A stretch of 64,000 nt of DNA from Microvirga pudoricolor (GCF_016892705.1 NZ_JAFEMB010000011.1:1-64000); one strand, 5' to 3'. Shown: positions 1 through 8,774, numbered from the stretch's first letter. Numbers and translations are program-made. Notes: generated by a model not told the origin, from the sequence alone.

Positions 1-135
1 CTGCGACAGGTCCCGCGTCAGATACAGCGCAAGACCCGACAAGCCCAACAACAAAAAACCACCCGCAATACTTTGAGGTGACCGCAGGAACCCAGACGGC
101 TTCGCGGCGCCGGAGCCCTCGTGAGGGTTGGACAT
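1..135 (-). CDS. TctB-family tricarboxylate transporter small subunit, partial
   Basis: Only the first 45 residues lie in the window; the gene runs off the left edge. The start ATG is preceded by a clear GGGAGG ribosome binding site. The peptide has a short polar N-terminus, the segment RSPQSIAGG, one hydrophobic helix (FLLLGLSGLALYL) and then TRDLSQ. That is the usual opening of TctB, the four-helix small membrane subunit of tripartite tricarboxylate transporters, which works with TctA and a periplasmic TctC to import di- and tricarboxylates. The partner genes would lie outside the window. The family call rests on a short stretch, so it is moderate. Confidence 0.6.
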   Translation of the reverse strand, partial: MSNPHEGSGAAKPSGFLRSPQSIAGGFLLLGLSGLALYLTRDLSQ

Positions 136-497
136 GGAAAGCCTCCCTTTCGGCGCTTTGAGCGCCTGTCCCTTGTTCAGCCCAAGTCATGCCCAAGCCT
201 GACGCCGGGATCAACTGCGCCAGAGGAGTTTTCAAGCTCAACGGTTCGGAATTGCGACTAGACTATCGGTCAAGACGGAGCCGAAGCGGCCCTGGACCGA
301 ACGCCCGCGCGCCCGAATGGACGCGCTCGCCGATCCGATTCCTCCCGACCGATAAAAGCATGTTGGCGAATGGACGGCCGCGTGATACCCGACATTTCGC
401 ATTTCGGACAATTTCGGCGGGCGCGGCCGGCCCCTCCGCATCCGGAGCCTGCCTGAGCCGCGCTTTTCCTCGTCCTGAGACAACGCCAAGGCCCTCC
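136..497. other. Intergenic region, nothing recognised
   Basis: This 362-base gap separates two divergent genes, so it must hold both promoters. An open frame continues upstream of the yjbE start, but its peptide is Arg/Pro-rich with no family resemblance and is taken as chance. I looked for the manganese-sensing yybP-ykoY fold that often precedes TerC genes and did not see a convincing one. Confidence 0.5.
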
Positions 498-1238
498 ATG
501 GACTATTTTCTCTCCACGACGTTCCTGTTGTCCCTGCTTCAGGTGATCTGGATCGACCTTCTCCTGTCAGGCGACAACGCCGTGGTCATTGCGATGGCCT
601 GCCGATCCCTGCCCGCCCACCAGCGCAAGCTCGGCATCCTCCTGGGCGCCGGAACGGCCGTGGCCCTGCGCATCCTCTTCGCCTTCGCGATTTCCTATCT
701 CCTCGGCGTGCCCTACCTGCGCATCATCGGCGGCGTGCTGCTGCTGTGGATCGCCCTCAAGCTCATCCAGGGCGAGGACGAGGGGGGCCACAGCGTCGAG
801 GCCAGCACCAGCCTCTGGAAGGCGGTCCGCACCATCGCGATCGCGGATGCGGTCATGAGCCTGGACAACGTGGTGGCCATCGCGGCGGCGTCCCGCGGCC
901 ACCCGGAACTGTTCGTTTTCGGTCTCCTCCTGTCGATCCCGCTCATCATGGTCGGGGCCACGCTCATCACGAGCCTCATCAGCCGCTTCCCGATCTTCGT
1001 CTGGGCCGGTGCGGCCCTCCTGGGCTACATCGCGGCCGAGATGATCGTGACCGATCCGGTCGTCCTGAACTGGCTCAACGGAACCGCCTGGGTCCTGCCC
1101 GATCCGGAGCATCTGCCGCTCGGTCTCAAGCCGTCGCCCACGATGCTGTATGGCGCGGCCGCCATCGGCGCCCTCTTCGTGGTCGTGGCGGGGTACATCC
1201 TGGCCCAGAGGGCCGGACGAGGCGCGGCCAAGACCTAA
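498..1238 (+). CDS. TerC/YjbE-family integral membrane metal transporter
   Basis: A 246-residue inner-membrane protein of the TerC superfamily (YjbE type), thought to export metal ions such as manganese. The start is placed at the ATG opening MDYFLSTTFLLSL, because the family begins just before the first helix. The open frame extends further upstream but that part is not protein-like. The family signatures are LLSGDNAVVIAMACRSLP near residue 25 and the repeat AIADAVMSLDNVVAIAAA near residue 120, whose acidic residues sit inside membrane helices. About seven hydrophobic segments are visible. It stands alone, divergent from the TctB gene. The family is clear; the substrate is inferred. Confidence 0.85.
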   Translation: MDYFLSTTFLLSLLQVIWIDLLLSGDNAVVIAMACRSLPAHQRKLGILLGAGTAVALRILFAFAISYLLGVPYLRIIGGVLLLWIALKLIQGEDEGGHSVEASTSLWKAVRTIAIADAVMSLDNVVAIAAASRGHPELFVFGLLLSIPLIMVGATLITSLISRFPIFVWAGAALLGYIAAEMIVTDPVVLNWLNGTAWVLPDPEHLPLGLKPSPTMLYGAAAIGALFVVVAGYILAQRAGRGAAKT

Positions 1239-1395
1239 GCCGACAAGATCTGATCCGCCGGAGCCCGTCTCGTCCGGGCTCCCTCACGGCCTCGTCCCGG
1301 CGACACCTGAATCTGCCGCATTCCAACCCTCGCGGCAGATCGATTGACGCGGGGTGGGATCGCGGGCACAGAGCCTCGGCACCACGTCGGCTTCC

Positions 1396-2100
1396 ATGCG
1401 CTTTCTGTCCCACCATCCCCTGACCCTCGACGGCTGCCGCCGGGGCGCGCGCATGTCCCTGGCGGCGTTTCCGGGCTTCATCGTGTTCTCGATGGCCTTC
1501 GGGGCGGCAGCCTCCCAGAAGGGCCTGACGCTGGGACAGGTGCTGGGGCTGAGCGGCTTCGTTTACGCGGGCGCTTCGCAGATGGTGGGGTTGGAGATCT
1601 GGCAACAGGTCTGGTCCCCATCCACGATCCTGACCATCGCGACGGTCACGGCCGTCATCAATGCCCGCCTCATCCTCCTGGGCGTCACGGTCCAGCCCTG
1701 GCTTGCACGGGAGCCCAAACCGCTTTCGGCCGTCATGCTCTTCTTCTTGGTCGAGGCGAACTGGCTCTATGGGACCCGGTACTACCAGGAGGGGGGACGC
1801 GATCTCGGGGTGTTCATCGGATCGGGCCTCACCCTCTGGCTCATCTGGTTCCTTTCCACGTTCATGGGCTATTTCGCAGGCGCCCTCGTGCCGGAGCCGC
1901 GCCGTTTCGGGCTCGACTTCGTCATGCCGGTCTTCTTCTGCTGCCTTCTGGTCCCGCTCTGGAAGGGGCCGCGCCGGGCCCTGCCCTGGCTGGCGGCGGG
2001 CGTGGCCTCCTATCTGACGCACGTCCTGGTGCCAGGCTATGCCTTCATCATCGCGGGTGCTCTCGCAGGCGTGGTCACCGGCATGATCCTCGATGAGTGA
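1396..2100 (+). CDS. azlC: AzlC-family branched-chain amino acid exporter, large subunit
   Basis: A 234-residue membrane protein of the AzlC family, the large subunit of a two-part exporter of branched-chain amino acids. The start MRFLSHHPLTLDG fits the family; an in-frame ATG at 1354 would add 14 poorly conserved residues. The segments PGFIVFSMAFGAAA and GFVYAGASQMVGLEIW match the conserved first half of AzlC, and seven to eight hydrophobic helices follow. Its stop overlaps the azlD start by eight bases, so the two are translationally coupled and presumably form one complex. Confidence 0.85.
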   Translation: MRFLSHHPLTLDGCRRGARMSLAAFPGFIVFSMAFGAAASQKGLTLGQVLGLSGFVYAGASQMVGLEIWQQVWSPSTILTIATVTAVINARLILLGVTVQPWLAREPKPLSAVMLFFLVEANWLYGTRYYQEGGRDLGVFIGSGLTLWLIWFLSTFMGYFAGALVPEPRRFGLDFVMPVFFCCLLVPLWKGPRRALPWLAAGVASYLTHVLVPGYAFIIAGALAGVVTGMILDE

Positions 2101-2419
2101 CGTCCACAGCCTCGCGGCCGGTCCCTGGGGGGCCGCCATCACCATCCTGATCATGGGGATCATCACCTATCTGTGCCGGATCGGTGGCGTCGTGCTGATG
2201 AGCCATATCCGGCTCACGCCCCGTGCGGAGCGCGGCCTGCGGGCCCTGCCCGGCTCCATCATCGTCGCCACCATCGCGCCGGTGACCGTGGATACCGGCC
2301 TAACGGCCTTCGTCAGCCTGGCCGTGACCGTCATCGTCATGGCGCTCACCCGCAAGGAACTGATCGGCCTAGCGGCCGGGCTCGGAACCCTGTCCCTGAT
2401 CCGGGCCCTCGGCTTTTGA
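2093..2419 (+). CDS. azlD: AzlD-family exporter small subunit
   Basis: A 108-residue protein with about four membrane segments, the AzlD partner of the preceding AzlC. The family motif ITYLCRIGGVVLM lies near residue 25 and AERGLRALPGSIIVATIAP near residue 47. It begins inside the end of azlC, the usual arrangement for this pair. Its last 51 bases overlap, on the opposite strand, the end of the phosphatase gene that runs towards it. The C-terminal residues of both proteins are therefore encoded by the same DNA. Confidence 0.85.
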   Translation: MSDVHSLAAGPWGAAITILIMGIITYLCRIGGVVLMSHIRLTPRAERGLRALPGSIIVATIAPVTVDTGLTAFVSLAVTVIVMALTRKELIGLAAGLGTLSLIRALGF

Positions 2420-2869
2420 CGCGCCCTTGAGCCGGGTCCTGATCCGGTAGATGAGCCCGTCGCGGACGTCGCGATAGGCGTCGAGGCGCTGTTCCCGGGA
2501 GCCCTGCACCAGGGTCGGATCGGGGGTGGGCCAATATTCCACGTCCGCCGCGATGGTGCGGGTCAATTCCAGGGCGGCGTGGTGGGCCTGAGGCGCCAGC
2601 GAGATGATGAGGTCGAAGTTGAGCCCCTCCCACTCTTCGAGCTCGTCGAGGGTGCGAGGCTTGTGCTTGGTCAGGTCGATGCCGATCTCGTCCAGTACCG
2701 CCACCATGAAGCCGTCGGGCTCGCCCTTGCGGACGCCCGCCGACTGCACGTAGGTCGTCTTGCCGAAATAATGCCGCGCGATCGCCTCCGCCATGGGTGA
2801 GCGGACGCTGTTCATGGCGCAAACGAAGAGGACGGATTGGATGCGCTTGGGACCCTGGCCCGTATCCAA
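2369..2869 (-). CDS. Low-molecular-weight phosphotyrosine phosphatase / arsenate reductase family protein
   Basis: A 166-residue protein with the LMW phosphatase P-loop C17-AMNSV-R23-S and a later PTPDP segment that can supply the general-acid aspartate. The family covers tyrosine phosphatases and thioredoxin-type arsenate reductases; with no arsenic genes nearby the substrate is open. The start must be TTG at 2869, since no ATG lies ahead of the P-loop. It sits three bases after the UPF0262 stop, with GGAAAGG upstream, so it is probably coupled to that gene. It is the last gene of the DUF2948-hisD-UPF0262 block, a position it often holds in Rhizobiales. The C-terminal tail is low complexity (Gly/Gln/Glu) and overlaps azlD. 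Confidence 0.8.
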   Translation of the reverse strand: MDTGQGPKRIQSVLFVCAMNSVRSPMAEAIARHYFGKTTYVQSAGVRKGEPDGFMVAVLDEIGIDLTKHKPRTLDELEEWEGLNFDLIISLAPQAHHAALELTRTIAADVEYWPTPDPTLVQGSREQRLDAYRDVRDGLIYRIRTRLKGASKAEGPDQGQGSEPGR

Positions 2870-2872
2870 GGG

Positions 2873-3358
2873 TCAACCTTTCCAATGCAGCGCGAAGATC
2901 AGCGTGAAGATCCGCCGCGCGGTATCGAAATCCACCTCCACCTTGCCGTCGAGACGCTCCACCAGAAGGTCCGCGGCCTCGTTGTGCAGGCCCCGCCGTC
3001 CCATGTCGATGGCTTCGATCTGGGCCGGAGAGGCCGAGCGGATAGCCCTGTAATAGCTGTCGCAGATCATCTCGTAGTCCCGGATCACGCTGCGGAAAGG
3101 CGTCAGCGAGAGGTGATGGGTCACGAGAAGAGCGCCGTCTTGGGCATGGATCTTGAAGCAGAGCTTCCGTTCCACCAGGGACAAGTGGAGCAGGTAGGGG
3201 CCGCCGTCGTACCCGGGCAGGGCGAAGCGGTTGGCCTCGACGATGTCGTAGATCGCAATGGCGCGCTCATGCTCCTGGTCGGGATTGCCGCGCCCGATCG
3301 ATGCCTCGTCCAGCGTCACGGCGACGAGGCGGCAGCGCTCGTTCGTCTCGCCTCCCAT
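2873..3358 (-). CDS. UPF0262 family protein
   Basis: A 161-residue soluble protein of the uncharacterised UPF0262 family, found mainly in Alphaproteobacteria next to hisD. Recognisable features are the N-terminal segment [19 protein letters not shown], the middle [17 protein letters not shown] and the basic-acidic end [18 protein letters not shown]. No catalytic motif is visible. A good GGAGG site precedes the ATG. It lies 15 bases after hisD and three bases before the phosphatase, so all are probably one transcript. The function is unknown. Confidence 0.85.
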   Translation of the reverse strand: MGGETNERCRLVAVTLDEASIGRGNPDQEHERAIAIYDIVEANRFALPGYDGGPYLLHLSLVERKLCFKIHAQDGALLVTHHLSLTPFRSVIRDYEMICDSYYRAIRSASPAQIEAIDMGRRGLHNEAADLLVERLDGKVEVDFDTARRIFTLIFALHWKG

Positions 3359-3373
3359 ATCGCCTCCAACCCC

Positions 3374-4666
3374 TTACATGTTCAGGCGGATCGCCACCGA
3401 CCGGGCGTGCCCTTCCAGGCCCTCCGAGCGCCCCAGCACCACGGCGGCCGGGCCGATGGCCCGCAGGGCGTCGGGGCTGCATTTCAGGATCGAGGTTCGC
3501 TTCATGAAGTCAAGCACGCCGAGCCCGGAGGAAAACCGGGCAGAGCGGGCCGTGGGCAGAACATGGTTCGGCCCGCCGACGTAATCGCCAATGGCCTCCG
3601 GCGTATGGCTTCCCAGGAAGATGGCGCCCGCATTGCGGATCCGGGCCGAGAGCCCGTCGGCATCCTCGGCCTCGATCTCAAGATGCTCCGGAGCGAGGCG
3701 GTCCACCAGGGGGACTGCGTCCTCAAGCTTGCTCACGAGGATGATCGCCCCGTAATCGCGCCAGCTCGCGCCCGCGATCTCGGCCTTCGGCAGAGTGGTC
3801 AGCTGGCGCTCGACGGCCGCCTCGACCGAATCCGCCAAGGCGGCGCTGTCCGTGATCAGGATCGCCTGAGCCACCGGATCGTGCTCCGCCTGCGCCAGGA
3901 GGTCGGCCGCGATCCAGTCCGGGTTGGCGTGAGCGTCCGCCAGCACCAGCACCTCGGACGGCCCCGCGATCATGTCGATGCCGACCTGCCCGAAAACGCG
4001 CCGCTTGGCCGCCGCCACATAGGCGTTGCCGGGCCCGACGATCTTCGCCACGGGCTGGATGCTGGCGGTCCCATAGGCCAGGGCCGCGACCGCCTGGGCA
4101 CCCCCGACGCGGAACACCTCGTCGACCCCCGCCAGGCGCGCCGCCGCCAGGACCAGGGGATTGGTGTCGCCCCGAGGCGTCGGCACCATCATGGTGATCC
4201 GGGGCACGCCGGCGACCTTGGCCGGGATCGCGTTCATGAGCACGGAGGACGGATAGCTCGCCCGCCCTCCCGGAACATACAGGCCCACTGATTCGAGTGC
4301 GGTCCAGCGCCATCCGAGGGTTACGCCGGCCTCGTCGGTGGCGAGGTGGTCCTGTGGACGTTGCGCCCGGTGATAGGCTTCGATCCGGTCCCTGGCGAGA
4401 TGCAGGGCCTCCAGGGCCTCGGGGGGGCATTGCGCCCGGGCCGCCTCGATCTCCGCATCCGAGACGCGCAGGGTATCGGGCGTCAGGTCCAGCCCGTCGA
4501 AACGGCCGGTGTACTCGATCACGGCCTCGTCGCCCCGCGCGATCACATCTTCAATGATCGTGCGCACGGCCTGATCGACGTCCTCCGAGACCTCCCGCTT
4601 CGCCGACAGGAGCGCGCGAAAGCTCTGCGGGAACGAGGATTCCCGCGCATCCAGTCTCTGAACCAT
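3374..4666 (-). CDS. hisD: Histidinol dehydrogenase
   Basis: A 430-residue enzyme of the expected length that oxidises L-histidinol to L-histidine in two NAD-dependent steps, the last stage of histidine synthesis in the cytoplasm. Visible motifs are GLYVPGGRASYPSSVLMN, the cofactor-side segment FRVGGAQAVAALAYGT, the zinc-region EHDPVAQAIL, the catalytic-base region RLAPEHLEIEAED and GGPNHVLPTARSARFSSG. It starts one base inside the DUF2948 stop (TGATG), so the pair is translationally coupled, with UPF0262 following. Confidence 0.96.
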   Translation of the reverse strand: MVQRLDARESSFPQSFRALLSAKREVSEDVDQAVRTIIEDVIARGDEAVIEYTGRFDGLDLTPDTLRVSDAEIEAARAQCPPEALEALHLARDRIEAYHRAQRPQDHLATDEAGVTLGWRWTALESVGLYVPGGRASYPSSVLMNAIPAKVAGVPRITMMVPTPRGDTNPLVLAAARLAGVDEVFRVGGAQAVAALAYGTASIQPVAKIVGPGNAYVAAAKRRVFGQVGIDMIAGPSEVLVLADAHANPDWIAADLLAQAEHDPVAQAILITDSAALADSVEAAVERQLTTLPKAEIAGASWRDYGAIILVSKLEDAVPLVDRLAPEHLEIEAEDADGLSARIRNAGAIFLGSHTPEAIGDYVGGPNHVLPTARSARFSSGLGVLDFMKRTSILKCSPDALRAIGPAAVVLGRSEGLEGHARSVAIRLNM

Positions 4667-5109
4667 CAGCGACGTCCCGACTGGATGGCCTCGAGATCCT
4701 CATGGGCCGGGCGACTTTCGGCGGCCCACACCGGCCCCAGGTCCTTCATCTGCATTTCGATGCACTCCACGTCGATCTGGATCGCCCCACCCTCGGCGAA
4801 GATCAAGGTGGCCGTGCCCGACGGCGCCTCGCCCGGCTCGAAGGCGACCGCCAGAAGATTGAGCACGGCCTCCTTGTCGCCCTGATCGATCCCGCGCACC
4901 CGGACGTTCGTCACATGCTCGAAATGAAGGCCCGCAAGGCGACGCTGGGGCTGCTCGGCTTCCCAGTCGTATCGCCGCGCCGCCAGCGCGAACCGGCGCT
5001 CTCCCGGCAGGTAGGCGATGTCGCCGACACGGATCACCGCATCCTGCAGATGGGCCGAGATGACGGCGAGATCGTCCGGATCGAGGGCGACGAGTTTCAG
5101 GAGATCCAT
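4666..5109 (-). CDS. DUF2948 family protein
   Basis: A 147-residue protein of uncharacterised family DUF2948, which in Rhizobiales normally stands between murA and hisD. It opens MDLLKLVALDPDDLAVISAH, contains DAVIRVGDIAYLPGERRF and has a C-terminal acidic segment IQIDVECIEMQMKDLGPVW. No known catalytic motif can be seen. It is the first gene of the block running through hisD and UPF0262 to the phosphatase. Its stop overlaps the hisD start by one base. Confidence 0.85.
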   Translation of the reverse strand: MDLLKLVALDPDDLAVISAHLQDAVIRVGDIAYLPGERRFALAARRYDWEAEQPQRRLAGLHFEHVTNVRVRGIDQGDKEAVLNLLAVAFEPGEAPSGTATLIFAEGGAIQIDVECIEMQMKDLGPVWAAESRPAHEDLEAIQSGRR

Positions 5110-5261
5110 GGAAACGCAACCTGTTGTAAGAGCTTGGTTGGTAGGTAGAGAGCCTGCCCCCCAAGCGCAACCTTTCCCGAACGCCCGGTATTCCCCTTGA
5201 GACCGGCCGCGCCTTCGGCAGAATGGCCGGGTGTCCGGATCGAGGAGCCCAGAGGAGCCCT

Positions 5262-5639
5262 ATGAGACGTTTGGTTTTCGCCGCCTTCGCCCTGGCCGCC
5301 ATGGGCATGCCGGCCTCGGCTCAGTTTTATTACGAGCGCCCCTACCCGCCCCCCGGTTGGGGTGAACCGCCTCCCCCGCAACCGGGATGGGGACAGCGCT
5401 ACGACTACGGCCCGCCGGCCTATGGGTCTCCCGGCTACGGTCCTCCGGGCTACGGTCCACCTGGATACGGCCCTCCCCCGGATCCGCGCTGGCGCAGGCC
5501 GGCCCAGCGGGTCCAGTACGGCAGCGTCTGCGTAACGTCGCGCGGCAATTGCCAGTACGGGCAGTCCTTCCCGCGCAACACGCCCTGCAGCTGCGACATT
5601 CCCGGTTTCGGCCCGAAGCGCGGCGCGATCGGGTACTGA
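5262..5639 (+). CDS. Small secreted Pro/Gly/Tyr-rich protein with a four-cysteine tail
   Basis: A 125-residue exported protein of unknown function. The ATG at 5262 is chosen because it follows a GAGGAG site and opens a clean signal peptide (MRRLVFAAFALAAMGMPASA). Next comes a low-complexity stretch built from repeats of the form PGYGPPGYGPP. The tail, about 40 residues, carries four cysteines in the pattern CVTSRGNC then CSC and ends PKRGAIGY. The tail looks like a small disulphide-bonded domain and the repeat like a flexible wall- or matrix-type linker. It lies divergent from DUF2948. Confidence 0.7.
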   Translation: MRRLVFAAFALAAMGMPASAQFYYERPYPPPGWGEPPPPQPGWGQRYDYGPPAYGSPGYGPPGYGPPGYGPPPDPRWRRPAQRVQYGSVCVTSRGNCQYGQSFPRNTPCSCDIPGFGPKRGAIGY

Positions 5640-5893
5640 CCCTTCTGCGGGCGGCGGCGACCTCGTCGGCAAGCCGCCGCCCGCCAGCTCGGCAAAGCAC
5701 ATCCAAAATAATCAAATGATATTTTCTGAGCTCAGATCGACGAATACGTAAAATGGCGTTGGATTAGACTGCCTAAAAGGCAAGTGGTAATTCGTTAGTC
5801 AGATGCATATTCCGGTAACACCAAATTGCCGTCCTGATTTGCTGCAAATCGCCATAGGATCGACCACGAGTTACCTTCTTGAGGCGAACATCC

Positions 5894-7105
5894 ATGGCAA
5901 TTGCACGACTAACTCCACAATTCATCGCACGCGACCCGGTGACGGGAACAGGAGTCTGGGGCATCGACCTCGCGAGCAGCGGCCTTACTTCGATCAAATC
6001 CCTGACTATCCAGGACGACAATGTAATCTCGGGCAAGGCCGGAGCCTCCTCCGGCTTCGATATCGATTTCATCAACATTAGGGCTGCCCCTGAGCAAGGA
6101 GCTTCCCCTATGGCAGACGCCGGCGTATTTCCCGCCGTTAGCCCTTTCAATTTCAATACTGGCGTCTTCTTCAGCCCGGGCTACCTACAACCGTCCGATG
6201 ATGGCGCAACCGTCCTGAACGGCACAATCAACAACGTTTATGCACGCGATCTGTCGACTCTGTACAAGGCGGATGGCGCCCGTTTGTCGCTCGGTGAATC
6301 CGGCTATGTGACCTTCGAACTCCGCGACTACACTCCCTCCAATGGGAACTGGCTCTACTTCGGTGACAGCGGCGGCGGGCAGGACAATGCCGTCGTCTGG
6401 GTCTCCGACACCGTCGGCGGCGTGCCCGGCGGCACCAGCGGCGGCGGGACAGGCGGCATTCCTGGGGGCAGCACCGGCGGCAATACCGGCGGCGTCGTCG
6501 GATCCGGCGGCGGCGGCGGCGGAAGCGGCGTGGCGGGAATCAGCCTCGTGGGCACGGGCAAGGCCGATACGATCCGCCTTGGCGTCGGCACCAACGCGCA
6601 TCTCGGCGCCGGTGACGATGTGATCAAGGGCCTCGGCGGCAACGACTGGCTCGCGGGCGCCGGCGGCAACGACCGGCTCTATGGCGGCGCGGGCAACGAC
6701 CGGCTCTATGGCGGACCGGGCGACGACCGGCTCTATGGCCAGCAGGGCAAGGACAATCTCTACGGCGGCATGGGCAAGGACGCGTTCGTGTTCAACACGA
6801 AGCCGGGCGCGGCCAATGTCGACACCATCAAGGACTTCAAGCCGGTGGACGACGCGATCTGGCTCGACAACCGGTTCTACAAGGCCCTGGGCCGCGCCGG
6901 GACCGAGGATATGCCGAAGGCCCTCAAGAAGGCGGCCTTCTGGACCGGCGAATCCGCGCACGACGCCAATGACCGGGTGATCTACGACAAGAAGACCGGC
7001 ACGATCTACTACGACGCCGACGGCACGGGCGCCGCCGCGCAGGTGGAGGTCGCCAAGGTGAAGGCCAACACGGCCCTGACCTTCAAGGACTTCTTCGTGG
7101 TCTAA
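5894..7105 (+). CDS. RTX-type calcium-binding secreted protein
   Basis: A 403-residue protein with no N-terminal signal peptide. Residues 1 to about 180 form an unrecognised domain rich in beta-type sequence. A poly-Gly/Ser/Thr linker follows to about residue 215. Then come some five RTX nonapeptides of the type GGAGNDRLYGGPGDDRLYG that would bind calcium. The last 100 residues (from FVFNTKPG to FKDFFVV) are a C-terminal module typical of type I secretion substrates. No HlyB/HlyD genes lie nearby, so secretion would use a distant system. The start is the ATG before AIARLTPQF. The same C-terminal module recurs in the protein at 31796-33742. The N-terminal role is unknown. Confidence 0.8.
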   Translation: MAIARLTPQFIARDPVTGTGVWGIDLASSGLTSIKSLTIQDDNVISGKAGASSGFDIDFINIRAAPEQGASPMADAGVFPAVSPFNFNTGVFFSPGYLQPSDDGATVLNGTINNVYARDLSTLYKADGARLSLGESGYVTFELRDYTPSNGNWLYFGDSGGGQDNAVVWVSDTVGGVPGGTSGGGTGGIPGGSTGGNTGGVVGSGGGGGGSGVAGISLVGTGKADTIRLGVGTNAHLGAGDDVIKGLGGNDWLAGAGGNDRLYGGAGNDRLYGGPGDDRLYGQQGKDNLYGGMGKDAFVFNTKPGAANVDTIKDFKPVDDAIWLDNRFYKALGRAGTEDMPKALKKAAFWTGESAHDANDRVIYDKKTGTIYYDADGTGAAAQVEVAKVKANTALTFKDFFVV

Positions 7106-7125
7106 GGCCCTCTTGGAAGTTCCAC

Positions 7126-7167
7126 GAACGAAAAGGCCCCGGTCCTGCGACCGGGGCCTTTTCGTTC
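7126..7167. terminator. Bidirectional rho-independent terminator
   Basis: A perfect 19-bp inverted repeat (7126-7144 with 7149-7167) around a four-base loop. The GC-rich core GGCCCCGGTC is flanked by AAAA on one side and TTTT on the other, so it can terminate in both directions. It separates the convergent RTX gene and murA. Confidence 0.9.
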
Positions 7168-7179
7168 ATCATGAGAGCA

Positions 7180-8469
7180 TCAGCCTTTCACGCGCTCGAT
7201 GTCGGCCCCGCAGCGGCTGAGCTTGGTCTCCAGGGCCTCGAAGCCCCGATCCAGGTGATAGACCCGGTTGATGGTGGTCTCGCCCTCGGCGGCCAAGCCC
7301 GCGATCACGAGGCAGGCCGAGGCCCGCAGGTCGGTGGCCATCACGGGCGCGCCCTTGAGACCGTCCACGCCGTCCACGAAGGCGCCGTCCCCGTCGAGGC
7401 GGATGCGAGCCCCCAGGCGCGCCAGCTCCTGCACGTGCATGAAGCGATTCTCGAAGATGGTCTCGCGGATCCGAGAGGTGCCGCCCGCCCGCGTCATGAG
7501 GGCCATGAACTGCGCCTGGAGATCGGTTGGGAAGCCCGGGAACGGGTCCGTCGTGACGTCCACGGGCTGGATCCCGTTGCCGTTGCGGTAAACCCGGATG
7601 CCGTTGCCCTCGCGGGTGATCTTGGCGCCCGCCTGTTCCAGCACGTCGAGGGCGAATTGCAGCAATTCAGGCTTCGTGTTCTCCAGCAGGACGTTGCCGC
7701 CCGTCATGGCCACCGCCATGGCGTAGGTTCCGGTCTCGATCCGGTCCGGCAGCACATCATGGGACGTACCGTTCAGCTTGGGCACCCCATGAACCGTGAT
7801 TTCGGATGTACCGGCGCCCTCGATCCGGGCGCCCATCTTGACGAGGCACTCGGCCAGGTCCGTCACTTCCGGCTCCCGGGCGGCGTTTCGGATGACCGTC
7901 GTGCCGTCGGCAAGGGCCGCGGCCATGAGGGCCACGTGGGTGCCGCCGACCGTGACCTTGGGAAAGTCGATCTCGCCGCCCTTCAGGCCGTCGGGAGCCC
8001 GGGCCACCACATATCCACCGTCGATCTCGATGGTGGCGCCGAGCTTTTCCAGGGCCATGATCAAAAGGTCCACGGGCCGGGTCCCGATAGCGCAGCCGCC
8101 GGGCATGGAGACCCGCGCCTCGCCGAAGCGGGCGACGAGGGGCGCGATCACCCAGAAGCTCGCCCGCATGGTCGAAACGAGCTCATAAGGCGCGAAGGTG
8201 TCGACAACGCTTCCGGCGGTCAGGCGAATCGTCTGTCCGGTCTCCTGGGTCTCTCCGGGACGTCGGCCCGCGATCATATGGTCGACGCCGAAATTGCTCA
8301 GGATCCGCAGCAGGGACGCAATATCGGCCAGACGTGGCACGTTCGACAGCTCCAGCGTCTCCTCGGTCAGCAGGCTCGCGATCATGAGGGGCAGGGCCGC
8401 GTTCTTGGCGCCCGAAATCGGAATCGTGCCGTTGAGGGGCTGGCCGCCCCGGATGCGAATGCGATCCAT
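7180..8469 (-). CDS. murA: UDP-N-acetylglucosamine 1-carboxyvinyltransferase
   Basis: A 429-residue enzyme that transfers enolpyruvate from PEP to UDP-GlcNAc, the first committed step of peptidoglycan synthesis. It has the K22-N23 pair ([10 protein letters not shown]), the catalytic-loop cysteine C126 in [13 protein letters not shown] (the residue fosfomycin alkylates) and [12 protein letters not shown]. Length and both lobes are complete. It follows a 53-residue basic protein gene on the same strand and ends just before a strong terminator. The usual downstream neighbour DUF2948 is displaced by about 2 kb here. Confidence 0.97.
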   Translation of the reverse strand: MDRIRIRGGQPLNGTIPISGAKNAALPLMIASLLTEETLELSNVPRLADIASLLRILSNFGVDHMIAGRRPGETQETGQTIRLTAGSVVDTFAPYELVSTMRASFWVIAPLVARFGEARVSMPGGCAIGTRPVDLLIMALEKLGATIEIDGGYVVARAPDGLKGGEIDFPKVTVGGTHVALMAAALADGTTVIRNAAREPEVTDLAECLVKMGARIEGAGTSEITVHGVPKLNGTSHDVLPDRIETGTYAMAVAMTGGNVLLENTKPELLQFALDVLEQAGAKITREGNGIRVYRNGNGIQPVDVTTDPFPGFPTDLQAQFMALMTRAGGTSRIRETIFENRFMHVQELARLGARIRLDGDGAFVDGVDGLKGAPVMATDLRASACLVIAGLAAEGETTINRVYHLDRGFEALETKLSRCGADIERVKG

Positions 8470-8517
8470 CGAAATCCCTTTGGTCTGGTTGGGTGGCCGC
8501 CTGACAAGCTTGGCCGT

Positions 8518-8679
8518 CTAATCGGAAGTCTTCTCGGGCCTACCCGGTTCCACCGAATCGGATGCCCGGTCGGGATTCCCCGCCTGCCGCCCCCGAGCTT
8601 GAGCCTTGCGGCGTTTAAGATTCTCTTTCAAAGCCGCCTTTAACCGATCGGCTTTGGCTTGCGAATTGGAATCAGCCAT
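8518..8679 (-). CDS. Small basic protein upstream of murA
   Basis: A 53-residue reading frame opening MADSNSQAKADRLKAALKEN and continuing LKRRKAQARGRQAG, with a short acidic C-terminal tail. The first half is a strongly basic predicted amphipathic helix. The gene lies 48 bases upstream of murA on the same strand and may share its transcript. I recall similar short proteins next to murA in related bacteria, but no function is known to me. The coherent composition supports a real gene; shortness keeps confidence moderate. Confidence 0.6.
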   Translation of the reverse strand: MADSNSQAKADRLKAALKENLKRRKAQARGRQAGNPDRASDSVEPGRPEKTSD

Positions 8680-8760
8680 GGTTCACGCGACCCATCGTCG
8701 CCTTCACGAGATAAAGACTTCGCATCCGACCCTCAACCGGAATAAGAAAGGCCAGGGCGA

Positions 8761-8774
8761 TTGACCCAGATCAA
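8761..8774. promoter_or_regulatory. FNR/FixK-type operator upstream of hemA
   Basis: The sequence TTGACCCAGATCAA is a close match to the FNR/FixK consensus TTGAT-N4-ATCAA. It is centred about 65 bases ahead of the hemA ATG. A plausible minus-10 element (GCTAAG at 8794-8799) would put the operator near minus 40 of the start site, the position for class II activation. FnrL/FixK control of hemA is known in other Alphaproteobacteria; here it is an inference. Confidence 0.75.

Noticed and set aside
136..497. Possible manganese riboswitch (yybP-ykoY type) ahead of the TerC-family gene
   Set aside because: The conserved internal loops of that fold could not be found by eye; only the gene family suggested it.
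2837..4291. Long plus-strand open frame of 484 codons opposite hisD and UPF0262
   Set aside because: It is the antisense shadow of confident genes in GC-rich DNA; its peptide is His/Arg/Asp-rich low complexity with no family motif.
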